Shown here: positions 54,102 through 62,382 of the stretch, in pieces
Layout of the letters: every line of letters starts with the position of its first letter
How positions within the stretch are numbered: the first letter of the stretch is position 1
NCBI GenBank assembly: GCA_031459855.1
Contig: JAVKHP010000001.1
Span: 1,470,059-1,534,058 of the forward strand
DNA from: Armatimonadota bacterium
GTDB taxonomy: Bacteria; Sysuimicrobiota; Sysuimicrobiia; Sysuimicrobiales; Humicultoraceae
DNA length: 64,000 bases
Direction: 5' to 3'
Notes under the pieces: model-generated
Told to the model about the DNA's origin: nothing
What the model saw: only the letters and a program-made list of their open reading frames with translations
Database searches by the model: none
Program-made: the position numbers and the translations under genes

Positions 54102-54445
54102 GTGTCCGTGCTCCGCATCGCGTCGAGGTCGTCGGTGCCCACGGTCTGCACCACCCGGTGGACCAGCACCACCATGAACGCCAGCACGCCGAAGCCGATC
54201 ACGATCGCCGTCAGGATCAACGCCTGGGCCACCGGATCGGCAGTGGGACCCGGTGGTGCCACGGCGCCCGGTGGGACGATCGGCGGCCGCGCGCGCACCA
54301 GGCCCGCGGAGGTGAAGATCACCAGGTTGGTGGCGTTGTTCAACAGGGCCAGGCCGATCAGCAGCTTCACGATGCTGCGGCGCAGCATCATGTACAGGCC
54401 GACGGCGTACAGCCCGCCGATCACCAGCGCCAGCAGTCCCGTCAC
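54098..54445 (-). CDS. mnhC: Na+/H+ antiporter subunit MnhC/MrpC
   Basis: A 115-residue three-helix protein homologous to Nuo[25 protein letters not shown] and [21 protein letters not shown] are characteristic, and the loop between helices 2 and 3 is Pro-rich. The stop overlaps the mnhD start as GTGA. Confidence 0.95.
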   Translation of the reverse strand: MTGLLALVIGGLYAVGLYMMLRRSIVKLLIGLALLNNATNLVIFTSAGLVRARPPIVPPGAVAPPGPTADPVAQALILTAIVIGFGVLAFMVVLVHRVVQTVGTDDLDAMRSTDT

Positions 54446-54481
54446 CCCAGCCCTCCTCCGGCGCCCAACGGTCCCATGACC

Positions 54482-54898
54482 TCAGCTCTCCTCCGCCAGC
54501 GACAGCACGATCACCAGCGTCGCGCCCACCACGACGAGGAAGACGCCGACGTCGAACAACAGCGGGGTACCCACCTCCAGGGCGCGGCCGCCCCCCAGCG
54601 ACACCGCCACCCACAGGCCCGCCAGCAACCCGCGCCCCGCCGCGAGCCCGGCCAGCGCGCTCGTAGCGGCCACGAGCAGGCCCGCGCCGATCAGGCGCAG
54701 CGGGTCGGCGCGCAGCAAGCGCCGCGCCGCGTCCGGCCCTTCCGCGAACGCCACCAGCGCCACCGCTCCCGCAGCCACCAGCCCGGCCGCGAACCCCCCG
54801 CCTGGCTCGTGGTGCCCGCGCACGAGCAGGAAGGCGGCAAACAGCAGCAGCAGGGGCAACAGGAACCGCGCGGCCGCACTGAGGATCACCGACCGCAC
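54482..54898 (-). CDS. mnhB: Na+/H+ antiporter subunit MnhB/MrpB
   Basis: A 138-residue four-helix protein with the MrpB hallmark [30 protein letters not shown] and [17 protein letters not shown] start at 54898. It lies between mnhA and mnhC, 65 bases after the mnhA stop. Confidence 0.95.
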   Translation of the reverse strand: MRSVILSAAARFLLPLLLLFAAFLLVRGHHEPGGGFAAGLVAAGAVALVAFAEGPDAARRLLRADPLRLIGAGLLVAATSALAGLAAGRGLLAGLWVAVSLGGGRALEVGTPLLFDVGVFLVVVGATLVIVLSLAEES

Positions 54899-54963
54899 CG
54901 ACCCTCACCTCCGATGTGCTGCTGCCGCCGCGCCCACTTCACCCTGGCTCTCCTGTCCCGGCG

Positions 54964-57687
54964 TCACCCGCCCGCACCACCCACACCGCCCGCACCACCG
55001 GCGCCGCCCGCACCACCCCGGCCCTCGCTCCCGCGCAGCCGCAGCATCACGTACACTCCCATGGCAGCCGTCGCCAGCACCGTGATCTCGCCCAGCGTGT
55101 CGAGCCCGCGGAAGTCCACGAGGATGACGTTCACCACGTTGCGGCCATGCGCGGCCGGCAGGCTCTGCTCGGCGTAGTAGCGCGCGACCTGCCTGCCCTT
55201 GGGCGCCCCCGCCGCCATCAGCACCAGCACCGCGGCCAGCGTGCCGACCACCCCGGCGGCCAGCGCGTCGCGCACCCGCGCCGGCCGGCTGCTCAACCGG
55301 GCGAAGCGCGGGAGGTGGTAGAACGCCAGCACGAACAGCAGCACCGTCAGCGCCTCCACCAGGATCTGCGTCATCGCCAGGTCGGGCGCGCCGAACAGCG
55401 CGTAGATCAGCGAGACGCCAGCGCCGACCACTCCCAGCGCGGCCACCGCCCCCAGCCGCGACCGCGACGCCGCTGCGACCAGCGCCCCCGCGAGAATCAG
55501 GCCCGCCACCACGACCTCGTAGAGGTGCACGTCGGCGAGGTACACGTCGGCCCACCCTGGCACCGACGAGGTCGACACGGACGAGGTCGACGCGGGCGAG
55601 GTCGACACAGACAAAGTCTGCGCAGACGAAGCCGGCACGGACGACGTGGCCCCGGGCAGCGTCGCAACCCCTGCCGGTGCCACAATTCCCGCAGCGCCCC
55701 GCGCGAGCGCCAGCCACGCGGCCCCACCGCTCGCCACCATGATCAGCAACAGGTACAGGCGCAGGTAGCCGCTCTGCAGCAGGCGCGTCTGCCGGTCGGC
55801 CGTCCAGGCAAGCAGACGCAACCCGGCGTCGTACCAGCGCGCCGGCCCCCACCAGCGTGCGGGCGCAGCGACCGCGCGCACCCGCGGCCACCCCAGGTAG
55901 ATGCCGACCCCGACCACCACTGCTGCCGCGCTCGCCGCCAGCGACGGGCTCAGACCATGCCATAGCGCCAGGTCGACCGGCACCGGGCGGCCCGCGACGC
56001 TGGCCGCTGCGGGCGCGACGAGCGCGTACACGAGCGCCGGCTGTATCCCGAAGACCACGCCCAGCACAGCCAGCAGCAGGGGCCCCGCGGTCATGGCCCA
56101 CGGCGCTTCGTGCGTCGTCTGGTCACCGGTTTCGGCCCGGTCCGGTCGCGGGGCTCTCGCCCTCTTGGCGTCGGCTCGCTCCGGTGGCGGGGCTCCCGAT
56201 CCCCGGGCCTCGGTCCAATCGGGTGGCGCGCCCCCCGACCCCTCACCTTCGGCCCACTCCGGTGGCGGGGCTCCCGATCCCCGGGCCTCGGTCCAATCGG
56301 GTGGCGCGCCCCCCGACCTCTCACCTTCAGCCCAATCGGATGGCGCGCCCTCAGACCTCTCGCCTTCGGCCCCAGTCGGTTCCACCGGCAACGGCGCGCC
56401 GACCCCAGGCGTGACACCGGCCCCCGGCGACCCGAAGAACGGCCGCAGGAACACCACGCCCGCCAGCGCGACCCCCGCGGCCGCCGACGCCCACAGCGCT
56501 GCCACGGCGACCATCTGTAGCCCGCTCGCCGCCCCACCGGCCAGCAGCGCCTCGAACGCCATCTCCTTCCCCACGAAACTCAGCACCGGGCCCATGCCCG
56601 CAAGCCCCAGCGCCGCCACGCCCATGACGACCGCGGTTGCGGGCATGCTCGCCCCTAACCCGCCCAGCGCCGACACGTCGCGCGACCCCGTGCCGTGCTC
56701 GATGCTGCCCGCGCCCAGGAACAGCGCGCCCTTGTACAGCGCGTGGGCGAGCAGCACCACGACCGCTGCCGCCACCGCCGCGGGGCTGCCCGCGCCAAGC
56801 AGCATCACCAGCACCCCGAGCGCGCTCACCGTGGTGCAGGCCAGGATTCGCTTGAGGTCGGTGGTGCCCAGCGCCAGCACCGCGCCCGCCACCGCCGTGG
56901 CCGCGCCGCCCGCGGTCACGCTCACCTGCCACAGCGCCGTGCCCCCGAGCGCAGGCGCCAGCCGCGCCAGCAGGTAGACCCCCGCTTTGACCATGGTGGC
57001 CGCGTGCAGGTATGCGCTGACCGGTGTGGGCGCCTCCATGGCCGCCGGCAGCCAGAAGTGGAAGGGTACCTGCGCCGACTTCGTGAACGCACCCACCAGC
57101 ACCAGCCCCAGCGCGGCCGGATAGCGCGCATCGGCGCGCACCGCCGCGCCGGCCCGCACGATCGCCGACAGCTCGGTGCTGCCTGCCATCGCTGCCAGCA
57201 GCAGCAGGCCCCCAAGCAGCGCCAACCCGCCCAGCCCCGTGACCAGCAGCGCCTGCAGCGCGGCCTCGCGCGCCGCGGCCCGCTCGTGCCGGAACCCGAT
57301 GAGCACGTACGAGGCCAAGCTGGTGAGCTCCCAGCACACGAAGAGCAGGATCACGTTGTCGGCCAGCACCACGCCCAGCATCGCCGCCGCGAACAGCGCC
57401 AGCGCCGCGTAGAACTGCCCCAGGCGCGCCTCGCCGCGCAGGTAGGCACCCGCGTAGAGAAACACCACGGCCCCGATGCCGGTGACCAGCAGCGCGAAGA
57501 GCAGGCTCAGGCCGTCGAGGTGGAACGACAGGCGCGCGCCCAGCGTCGGGATCCACGGCAGGCCGACGACCAGCGTCTGCCCCGCCACCACCGCCTCGAT
57601 GCGCGCCGCCAGCACCGAAAACAGCGCTGCAGCGCTCGCAGCAAGGGCCACGCCCCCGACCGGCAGCCGGGCACGGGTCCTGGTCAT
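54964..57687 (-). CDS. mnhA: Na+/H+ antiporter subunit MnhA/MrpA
   Basis: A 907-residue, NuoL-like subunit, the largest of the antiporter complex. LFVCWELTSLASYVLIGFRHE (Glu TM5), GAFTKSAQVPFHFWLPAAMEAPTPVSAYLHAATMVKAGVYLL and the C-terminal MbhD/E-like part (FGAPDLAMTQILVEALTVLLFVL and NVVNVILVDFRGLDTLGEITVL) identify it. Between two helices (about 415-495) is a hydrophilic insert of tandem 26-residue units (PPDWTEARGSGAPPPEWAEG-type), encoded by a 78-base DNA repeat at 56181-56340. The C-terminus ends in a Gly/Ala repeat. The start overlaps an upstream small ORF as ATGA. Confidence 0.95.
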   Translation of the reverse strand: MTRTRARLPVGGVALAASAAALFSVLAARIEAVVAGQTLVVGLPWIPTLGARLSFHLDGLSLLFALLVTGIGAVVFLYAGAYLRGEARLGQFYAALALFAAAMLGVVLADNVILLFVCWELTSLASYVLIGFRHERAAAREAALQALLVTGLGGLALLGGLLLLAAMAGSTELSAIVRAGAAVRADARYPAALGLVLVGAFTKSAQVPFHFWLPAAMEAPTPVSAYLHAATMVKAGVYLLARLAPALGGTALWQVSVTAGGAATAVAGAVLALGTTDLKRILACTTVSALGVLVMLLGAGSPAAVAAAVVVLLAHALYKGALFLGAGSIEHGTGSRDVSALGGLGASMPATAVVMGVAALGLAGMGPVLSFVGKEMAFEALLAGGAASGLQMVAVAALWASAAAGVALAGVVFLRPFFGSPGAGVTPGVGAPLPVEPTGAEGERSEGAPSDWAEGERSGGAPPDWTEARGSGAPPPEWAEGEGSGGAPPDWTEARGSGAPPPERADAKRARAPRPDRAETGDQTTHEAPWAMTAGPLLLAVLGVVFGIQPALVYALVAPAAASVAGRPVPVDLALWHGLSPSLAASAAAVVVGVGIYLGWPRVRAVAAPARWWGPARWYDAGLRLLAWTADRQTRLLQSGYLRLYLLLIMVASGGAAWLALARGAAGIVAPAGVATLPGATSSVPASSAQTLSVSTSPASTSSVSTSSVPGWADVYLADVHLYEVVVAGLILAGALVAAASRSRLGAVAALGVVGAGVSLIYALFGAPDLAMTQILVEALTVLLFVLAFYHLPRFARLSSRPARVRDALAAGVVGTLAAVLVLMAAGAPKGRQVARYYAEQSLPAAHGRNVVNVILVDFRGLDTLGEITVLATAAMGVYVMLRLRGSEGRGGAGGAGGAGGVGGAGG

Positions 57688-57773
57688 GACGCCTCGCCTG
57701 CGTGACGCCTCGGGAGCACGTCCCGTCTCCCCATCACGTCCCGCCTCCCCATCACGTCCCGCCTTCCGCTCAT
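57684..57773 (-). CDS. 29-residue mini-ORF coupled to mnhA
   Basis: An ATG at 57773 preceded by GGGGAGGC opens a frame of 29 codons with three repeats of a GRRDVM motif (18-base DNA repeat), ending in a TGA that overlaps the mnhA start as ATGA. This is the arrangement of translational coupling. Translation is not shown. The product is basic and has no known relative. It may be only a by-product of duplication of the mnhA start region. Confidence 0.4.
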   Translation of the reverse strand: MSGRRDVMGRRDVMGRRDVLPRRHAGEAS

Positions 57774-57823
57774 GCTGCCTCCCCGTGGTGACCTCTCCCG
57801 ATGGTCCGACGCGTCCTGGTCAT
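57770..57823 (-). CDS. 17-residue mini-ORF, second of the chain
   Basis: ATG 57823, preceded by GGGAGGCGCT, encodes MTRTRRTIGRGHHGEAA, then TGA overlapping the ATG of the 29-residue ORF. Its first residues MTRTR repeat those of MnhA (MTRTRARL). The same frame extends upstream without stop to about 57970, so it could also be the end of a 66-residue frame. Confidence 0.3.
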   Translation of the reverse strand: MTRTRRTIGRGHHGEAA

Positions 57824-57940
57824 AGCGCCTCCCTGCCGTGACCTCTCCCGATGGTCCGACGCGTCCTGGTCATAGCGCCTCCCTGCCGTGGCCTCTCCCG
57901 ATGGTCTCGCACGTGCTGTCATGGCGCCTCCCTGTGGTGA
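57791..57940. repeat. 50-bp tandem repeat derived from the mnhA start region
   Basis: Two perfect 50-base units (57791-57840 and 57841-57890) and a third degenerate one follow one another. Each contains a segment matching the mnhA ribosome-binding site and first codons (plus-strand GTCCTGGTCAT..CGCCTC). The 57941-58139 stretch beyond it holds no gene I can support. Confidence 0.85.
57820..57873 (-). CDS. 17-residue mini-ORF, first of the chain
   Basis: ATG 57873, again after GGGAGGCGCT, encodes MTRTRRTIGRGHGREAL and ends in a TGA overlapping the next ATG. It differs from the second copy only near its C-terminus. Start-to-start distance is 50 bases. Confidence 0.3.
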   Translation of the reverse strand: MTRTRRTIGRGHGREAL

Positions 57941-58139
57941 CCTTCCGCTCATCCGACACCTTTGGCGCATGGCGTGTCACGGCATCTAGCGGCGCGCATT
58001 AACCGGCGCGCATTAACGAAAGGGGCCGACCCTGCCGGTCAGCCCCACTGGCAATCCCCTGACGTGCCACAGCCGTGTGAACGTGTCGCCTGTGGCACAC
58101 AGGATTCGCAATCGCCGGGGCTTCTCCTGCCCTGCAGCC

Positions 58140-58382
58140 TCTGCCGCCTCGCATGTCACCCGTCCGTCTGGACGCGGACGGGCGCGCTCATACTGGAACC
58201 GCATCGACGCATGCACCAGACGACCCGTCTACACGCGGACGGGCGGGCTCCGCTGATGCGTCGCCTTTGCCGCCGTGCATGCCGCCCGTCCGCCCGGCGA
58301 TACCCGTAGCCTACCTGTTGTACGCGCGGGCGGGGTGAGGGCAGTTGCCGCCGCGCATGCCGCCCGTCCGCCCGGCCATACC
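58140..58382. repeat. three dispersed copies of a ~37-bp repeat
   Basis: TGCCGCC(T/G/C)(C/T/C)GCATG(T/C)C(A/G)CCCGTCCG occurs at about 58140, 58267 and 58346; the last two copies are nearly identical for 37 bases and 78 bases apart. From 58383 to 58609 the sequence is less GC-rich and probably holds the promoter of the NusG-like gene; I cannot pick its elements with confidence. Confidence 0.6.
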
Positions 58383-58609
58383 CACCGGGCTTGCCGGCTA
58401 GACCGGTTGGGCTTGCGGTACTGCCCTGGAAGATCTCCGTCGATTCGAGGTTGACTTCGGAGAAGGAGTTCGCCATCCAGCAGAGAATATGAGAACCCAA
58501 CAGCCAACGTTGATGGCTTTACTCAACTAAGTACGGGCGGGTGTTCTAGCAACTGCAAGGGGCCAGGGTCCTTGTATGTTGCGACGTCGCTGCCGTTCAG
58601 CAGCGGCCT

Positions 58610-59122
58610 ATGTTTGCGATGACCGAACCATCCTGGTTCGTGGTGCAGACCAAACCCCGGGCCGAGGACCACGCCGAGGGGATGCTGGCGCAGCGCGCGG
58701 TGCCCACGTTCCTCCCGCGGCTGCTGGTTCGCAAGCGCCACGGGTCCCGCCGCTGGGATGCCCTCGAGCCGCTGTTCCCCGGGTACCTCTTCTGCCGGTT
58801 CGTCCCTACCCCCGAGGCCATCGCGCGCGTCCGGTGGGCGCCAGGGGTCAAGCGGCTGCTGGGCGACGACGACGGGCCGATCCCGGTGGCCGACGACGTG
58901 GTGGGCTACCTCCAGGCGCGGGCAGCAGGCACCGGCTACATCGTGGCCGGTCGGCCGCTGGCGCCCGGCGACCGGGTGCGTTTTCGCAGCGGTCCGTTCG
59001 CGTTGCTGGAAGGCATCATCGACCGTCCGGCTTCGCGGGCCGAGCGGGTGCGGGTGTTGCTGGTGTTGATGAACGTGCCGGTCACCGTCGAGGTCGACGC
59101 GGCGGAACTGGAGCGCATCTGA
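58610..59122 (+). CDS. NusG paralogue of the RfaH/LoaP/UpxY type
   Basis: A 170-residue specialised transcription elongation factor. The N-terminal NGN domain has WFVVQTKPRAEDHAEGML, FLPRLLVRKRH and PLFPGYLFCRF; a KOW domain follows (PGDRVRFRSGPFALLEGII). Length and sequence match NusG paralogues such as RfaH, LoaP and UpxY, which act on single long operons, often for polysaccharides. Start ATG 58610 or 58619. Its place ahead of Wza-like and capsule genes supports the same role. Housekeeping NusG is usually next to secE/rplK, absent here. Confidence 0.9.
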   Translation: MFAMTEPSWFVVQTKPRAEDHAEGMLAQRAVPTFLPRLLVRKRHGSRRWDALEPLFPGYLFCRFVPTPEAIARVRWAPGVKRLLGDDDGPIPVADDVVGYLQARAAGTGYIVAGRPLAPGDRVRFRSGPFALLEGIIDRPASRAERVRVLLVLMNVPVTVEVDAAELERI

Positions 59123-59420
59123 CAGGGGCCGTGCCGGCGAAGCGCAGGAGGCACGGACGCCGGCTCGGGCTGGCGGATTGCAAGACGCATCCGACGCCAG
59201 GCCAGGCCCGGTGGCCTGCAAGAGGCAGGGGACGTCGGGTGGAGCCTGGCGCGTAGCAGCGGGCAACAGGCGGTGCGGCCGTCACCCTGGCCGCACCCGG
59301 CAGTGATCCGAGCACGGCCGCAGCGATGATCGCGGCCGCAGCGCGCAACGCAGGACGCTCGGGGGCGAGGACCGTGTACCCCACGGGCGGAGCCATGCCC
59401 GGCCCGTCCACGTCGCCTTG

Positions 59421-59660
59421 CACACCGCCTGGCGAGGCGTGCCTCCACGGCGCACAGGAGGCCGCGGGCGTCAGGCTCGTGCACGTCGTCCCGCACACCG
59501 CCTGGCGAGGCGTGCCTCCACGGCGTACACGAGGCGGCGGGCGTCAGGCTCGTGCACGTCGTCCCGCACGCCGCCTGGCGAGGCGTGCCTCCACGGCGCG
59601 CAGGAGGCGGCGGGCGTCAGGCCAATGCACGTCGTCCCGCACGTCGCCCCGCGCGAGGTT
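59421..59660. repeat. 73-bp tandem repeat, three copies plus a partial
   Basis: Units start at 59421, 59494 and 59567 with CAC(A/G)CCGCCTGGCGAGGCG and differ by few bases; a partial fourth begins at 59640. The period is not a multiple of three and the frames differ between copies, so it is non-coding. Units are contiguous with no spacers, so it is not a CRISPR. The rest of 59123-59711 has no supported gene. Confidence 0.92.
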
Positions 59661-59711
59661 GTGAACAGGCCTGCGCGGGGTCGTGAGCAGGCTGACCAAA
59701 GGGGGTACGCG

Positions 59712-59942
59712 GTGGGCGTCGACTCCTCTCCGCACCGTACGAACGCCGTCGAGAGGTCACCCGGACCCACATTCGACGGCGACCTGCGGTCCTGCGAGGC
59801 CAAGCTGCTCTCGTACATCCGGAACCACTGGGCCCTCGAGTTCGGCACCCGGGAGGTCCGGCTCGTCATCGAGTACCAGAACGGCGTGCCGGTCCTGATC
59901 CGCGTCACGGGCAACATCGTCAAGGAGGAGAAGTTGCGGTAG
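59712..59942 (+). CDS. DUF2292 family small protein
   Basis: A 76-residue protein starting at GTG 59712 with AAAGGGGG 6 bases upstream. The C-terminal half, AKLLSYIRNHWALEFGTREVRLVIEYQNGVPVLIRV, matches the DUF2292 pattern (LLxYIRxxxYGxVxVxIxxGxPVxI). The N-terminal 25 residues are not conserved. Function is unknown for the family. It lies between the NusG paralogue and the exporter. Confidence 0.75.
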   Translation: MGVDSSPHRTNAVERSPGPTFDGDLRSCEAKLLSYIRNHWALEFGTREVRLVIEYQNGVPVLIRVTGNIVKEEKLR

Positions 59943-60175
59943 CGCTGCGCACGGCGGTGGCCCGCCCCGCAGTGCGGTAACGCACGCGCACAGCGCTGTG
60001 GCGCGAACGCACCGCGGCCGGCGGGAGCGAGATCACGGTGGCGTGATCCACTGCCCGGCCGCTGGTCCACCAGACGGCGCGGCCCGCCGACGACGCACAG
60101 ACTGCGGCGGCAGGATCCGCGCCAGCCGCCGCGCAACTGCATAACCAACCCGGGTCCCTGACCCGATGAGCCGGG

Positions 60176-60227
60176 AGGGGGCCGTTCGCGGGCGTGTGCT
60201 CCAGGCGCGCCCGACGAGCGGCCCCCT
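60176..60227 (+). promoter_or_regulatory. long leader hairpin, candidate attenuator of the exporter gene
   Basis: AGGGGGCCGTTCG (60176-60188) pairs with CGAGCGGCCCCCT (60215-60227) with one G-U; the interior can form a second stem (CGGGCG with CGCCCG). TTTCG follows the stem, so it could terminate transcription weakly. It lies 80 bases before the Wza-like start, downstream of a NusG-paralogue gene that could act on it. The remainder of 59943-60305 contains nothing else I can name. Confidence 0.55.
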
Positions 60228-60305
60228 TTCGCGTTGACGGTGTCCGTTCAGTCTCAGGAGGTTGTTCCGATCGGGTTGCTCGTTCAGCCCAAGGGGGTTA
60301 CGCCG

Positions 60306-61535
60306 ATGCGTCGTGCGGTCTCGATCGCCCTGCTCCTCGTGCTGGCAGGCGGCGTGCCTGCGCCCGCGCAACCTGGCCCGCCGCCCACGCCGGGTGCTGC
60401 GCCGACGAACGCCACAGCACCCGCCGGCGCCTACGTGCTCGGCCCCGAAGACGTGCTCGAGATCTCCGTCTGGGGCTACCCCGACCTCACGCGTGTGGTG
60501 GCCGTCCTGCCCGATGGCCGCGTCAGCGTGCCGCTGGTGGGCTACGTGCGGGCGGCCGGCCTAACCGTCGAGCAGCTCACCCGCGCCCTCGTGCGCGGCT
60601 TCGCGCGCTACATCCGCGACCCGCAGGTCACGGTGATCGTGAAGGAGTTCCGCCGGGTGCGGGCGTCGGTGCTCGGCCAGGTGACCAAGCCCGGCACCTA
60701 CGCGCTGCCGCCCGGGGCGCGGCTGCTCGACCTGATCTCGGCAGCGGGCGGGCTCACCGAGCTCGCCTCGACCGGCGACGCGCAGTTGCTGCGCCCCGAC
60801 CGCTCGGCGGTCACCGTCGACCTCGAGCGCGTGCTGGCCGGCGACCCCGACGCCAACGTCGAGTTGACTGGCGGCGAGACGCTGGTGGTGCGCGAGGACC
60901 TGGTCAACCTCGTCAACGTCGCCGGCGAGGTGGCGAAGCCCGGCCGCTACCGCCTCAAGGGCGAGATGCGCGTGCTCGACGTGCTGCTGCTGGCCGGCGG
61001 GCTCACCGAGAAGGCCTCGGTCACGGAAGCCCGCCTGGTGCGCGCCGGCCAGGCCGTGCCGCTGGGCCTCGACGCGCTGCTGCTACGGCAGGAGATGAGC
61101 CGCAACGTCCGCCTGCAGCCCGGGGACACGCTGCTCGTGCCCGAGGAGACCAACAACAAGATCTACGTCGTCGGCGACGTGAACCACCCCGGCGTCTTCG
61201 CCCTGAAGGGCGACGTGACGCTGCTGCAGGCCGTGGCCATGGCCGGCGGGCCGGTGCAGCGCGGGCCGGCCACGGCGCGCACCGTGCACATCGTGCGCCG
61301 CGGCACCGTCGAGCGCACCGTGGTGGCCGGCGCCGGTCGCGAGGTGAAGGTCGAGGCGCTGCCCGGCGGCCGCGCGCTGATCACCGCCGACCTGCAGGCG
61401 CTGCTGCGCCAGAGCGCCACCCGCGACATCGCCGTGGCCCCGGGCGACGTCATCGTCGTGCCGCAGTCGGGGCTCACGGGCCTGCAGATCGCCCTGAACA
61501 TCCTGGCGGGTCTGGTGTGGCCGTTCCGGTGGTAG
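60306..61535 (+). CDS. polysaccharide export protein (Wza/BexD-like, SLBB domains)
   Basis: A 409-residue exported protein; AAGGGGG stands 8 bases before ATG 60306, and an earlier in-frame ATG/GTG lacks such a site. Residues 1-21 are a signal peptide without a clear lipobox cysteine. YVLGPEDVLEISVWGYPDLT starts the Poly_export domain; SLBB repeats follow (VLGQVTKPGTYALPPGARLLDLI, VAGEVAKPGRYRLKGEMRVLDVL, VVGDVNHPGVFALKGDVTLLQAV). A C-terminal hydrophobic helix (IALNILAGLVWPF) may span the outer membrane as in Wza. Usual partners Wzc/Wzb are not seen here. Confidence 0.92.
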   Translation: MRRAVSIALLLVLAGGVPAPAQPGPPPTPGAAPTNATAPAGAYVLGPEDVLEISVWGYPDLTRVVAVLPDGRVSVPLVGYVRAAGLTVEQLTRALVRGFARYIRDPQVTVIVKEFRRVRASVLGQVTKPGTYALPPGARLLDLISAAGGLTELASTGDAQLLRPDRSAVTVDLERVLAGDPDANVELTGGETLVVREDLVNLVNVAGEVAKPGRYRLKGEMRVLDVLLLAGGLTEKASVTEARLVRAGQAVPLGLDALLLRQEMSRNVRLQPGDTLLVPEETNNKIYVVGDVNHPGVFALKGDVTLLQAVAMAGGPVQRGPATARTVHIVRRGTVERTVVAGAGREVKVEALPGGRALITADLQALLRQSATRDIAVAPGDVIVVPQSGLTGLQIALNILAGLVWPFRW

Positions 61536-61578
61536 GATTGCGGATAAGGGGCGCGAAAATGGACGCCCCGGTGAGCCC

Positions 61579-61941
61579 ATGCCGATCTACGAGTACCGTT
61601 GTGCCGACTGCCGGGCGCGCTTCTCGGTCTTCTTCCTGCCGCCCGAGCAGCCCGAACCGCGCTGCCGTCGCTGTGGCAGCACCAACGCCGTGCGCCTGAT
61701 GTCGCGGTTCGCCACCGTGCGCTCCGACGAGGCGCGCCTCGAAGCCCTGGCCGACGACCCCGACCTGTCGCAGGTCGACGAGTCCGACCCGCGCAGCGTC
61801 GCCAGGTGGATGAAGCGCCTGGGGCGCGAGATGGGCGAAGACCTGGGCCCCGAGTTCGACGAGGCGGTGGAGGAGCTGGAAGCCGGCGGGGAGCGCGGGG
61901 ACGAAAGCCCGGGGGAACGGGAAGGTACCGAGCTGGATTGA
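61579..61941 (+). CDS. FmdB family zinc-ribbon protein
   Basis: A 120-residue protein starting MPIYEYRCADCRARFSVFF, the hallmark of FmdB-like small zinc ribbons. CADC and CRRCGS supply the four zinc cysteines. The C-terminal 70 residues are acidic (DPDLSQVDESDP, Glu-rich tail) and probably partly disordered. The family is named from a putative formamidase-operon regulator, but no function is established. It follows the exporter by 43 bases. Confidence 0.93.
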   Translation: MPIYEYRCADCRARFSVFFLPPEQPEPRCRRCGSTNAVRLMSRFATVRSDEARLEALADDPDLSQVDESDPRSVARWMKRLGREMGEDLGPEFDEAVEELEAGGERGDESPGEREGTELD

Positions 61942-61977
61942 GGCGACATGTCTCGGGAGAGGTTCGCAGAGAAACCC

Positions 61978-62382
61978 TCAGGGTTGCACCACGAATCGAC
62001 CGTATTGGCGGAAGTGCTCGTCGAAAGTGAAGGCTCGGTCGAGACGTAGATGCTCCATGAGCGCGAAGCTCGTGCAGTCGGTAAAGCTGAACTCTTTGTC
62101 CGCGAAGGCTTTGAAGATCCTCCAGGCCGCTTCGATGATCTCCTCGGTGAGGTATTCGATTCGGAGCAAACGGCTCGCTCGGATATCCTCGCCAAACTGC
62201 ACAGCTATCGTATGCCCTGCCCGAAGCCTGATGAGCGTATAGCTCTCGTCCAGTACGTAATCGCTAGTGACGAAAGTCTCGCCCGCTTCGAGCGCGGCGG
62301 CGCGGAAGCCAAGGGCCTTTTCGTGATGGGCGTCGCGGCGGTTCTCGATGGCGAGGAACGCCGCCGTGTCTACGAAGATCAT
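61978..62382 (-). CDS. vapC: VapC-type PIN-domain toxin
   Basis: A 134-residue PIN RNase. The four acidic metal ligands are at Asp5 (IFVDTAAF), Glu46 (VLDES), Asp102 (FTDCTSFALM) and Asp121 (FTFDEHF). VapC toxins cleave tRNA or rRNA until bound by antitoxin. The start overlaps the antitoxin stop by 4 bases. The gene is visibly lower in GC than its surroundings, suggesting recent transfer. Confidence 0.93.
   Translation of the reverse strand: MIFVDTAAFLAIENRRDAHHEKALGFRAAALEAGETFVTSDYVLDESYTLIRLRAGHTIAVQFGEDIRASRLLRIEYLTEEIIEAAWRIFKAFADKEFSFTDCTSFALMEHLRLDRAFTFDEHFRQYGRFVVQP

Noticed and set aside
57770-57970. 66-residue minus-strand frame through the 50-bp repeats
   Set aside because: Its N-terminal part runs through a repeat copy in a different frame, so it looks like chance read-through of repeats; only its last 17 codons are listed.
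59421-59660. CRISPR-like repeat array
   Set aside because: Units are contiguous 73-base copies without unique spacers, and no cas genes are present.
60160-60230. hammerhead-like CGATGAG and other riboswitch motifs in the exporter leader
   Set aside because: The core CUGAUGA/GAAA pattern is incomplete and no known riboswitch consensus fits; only the hairpin is supported.
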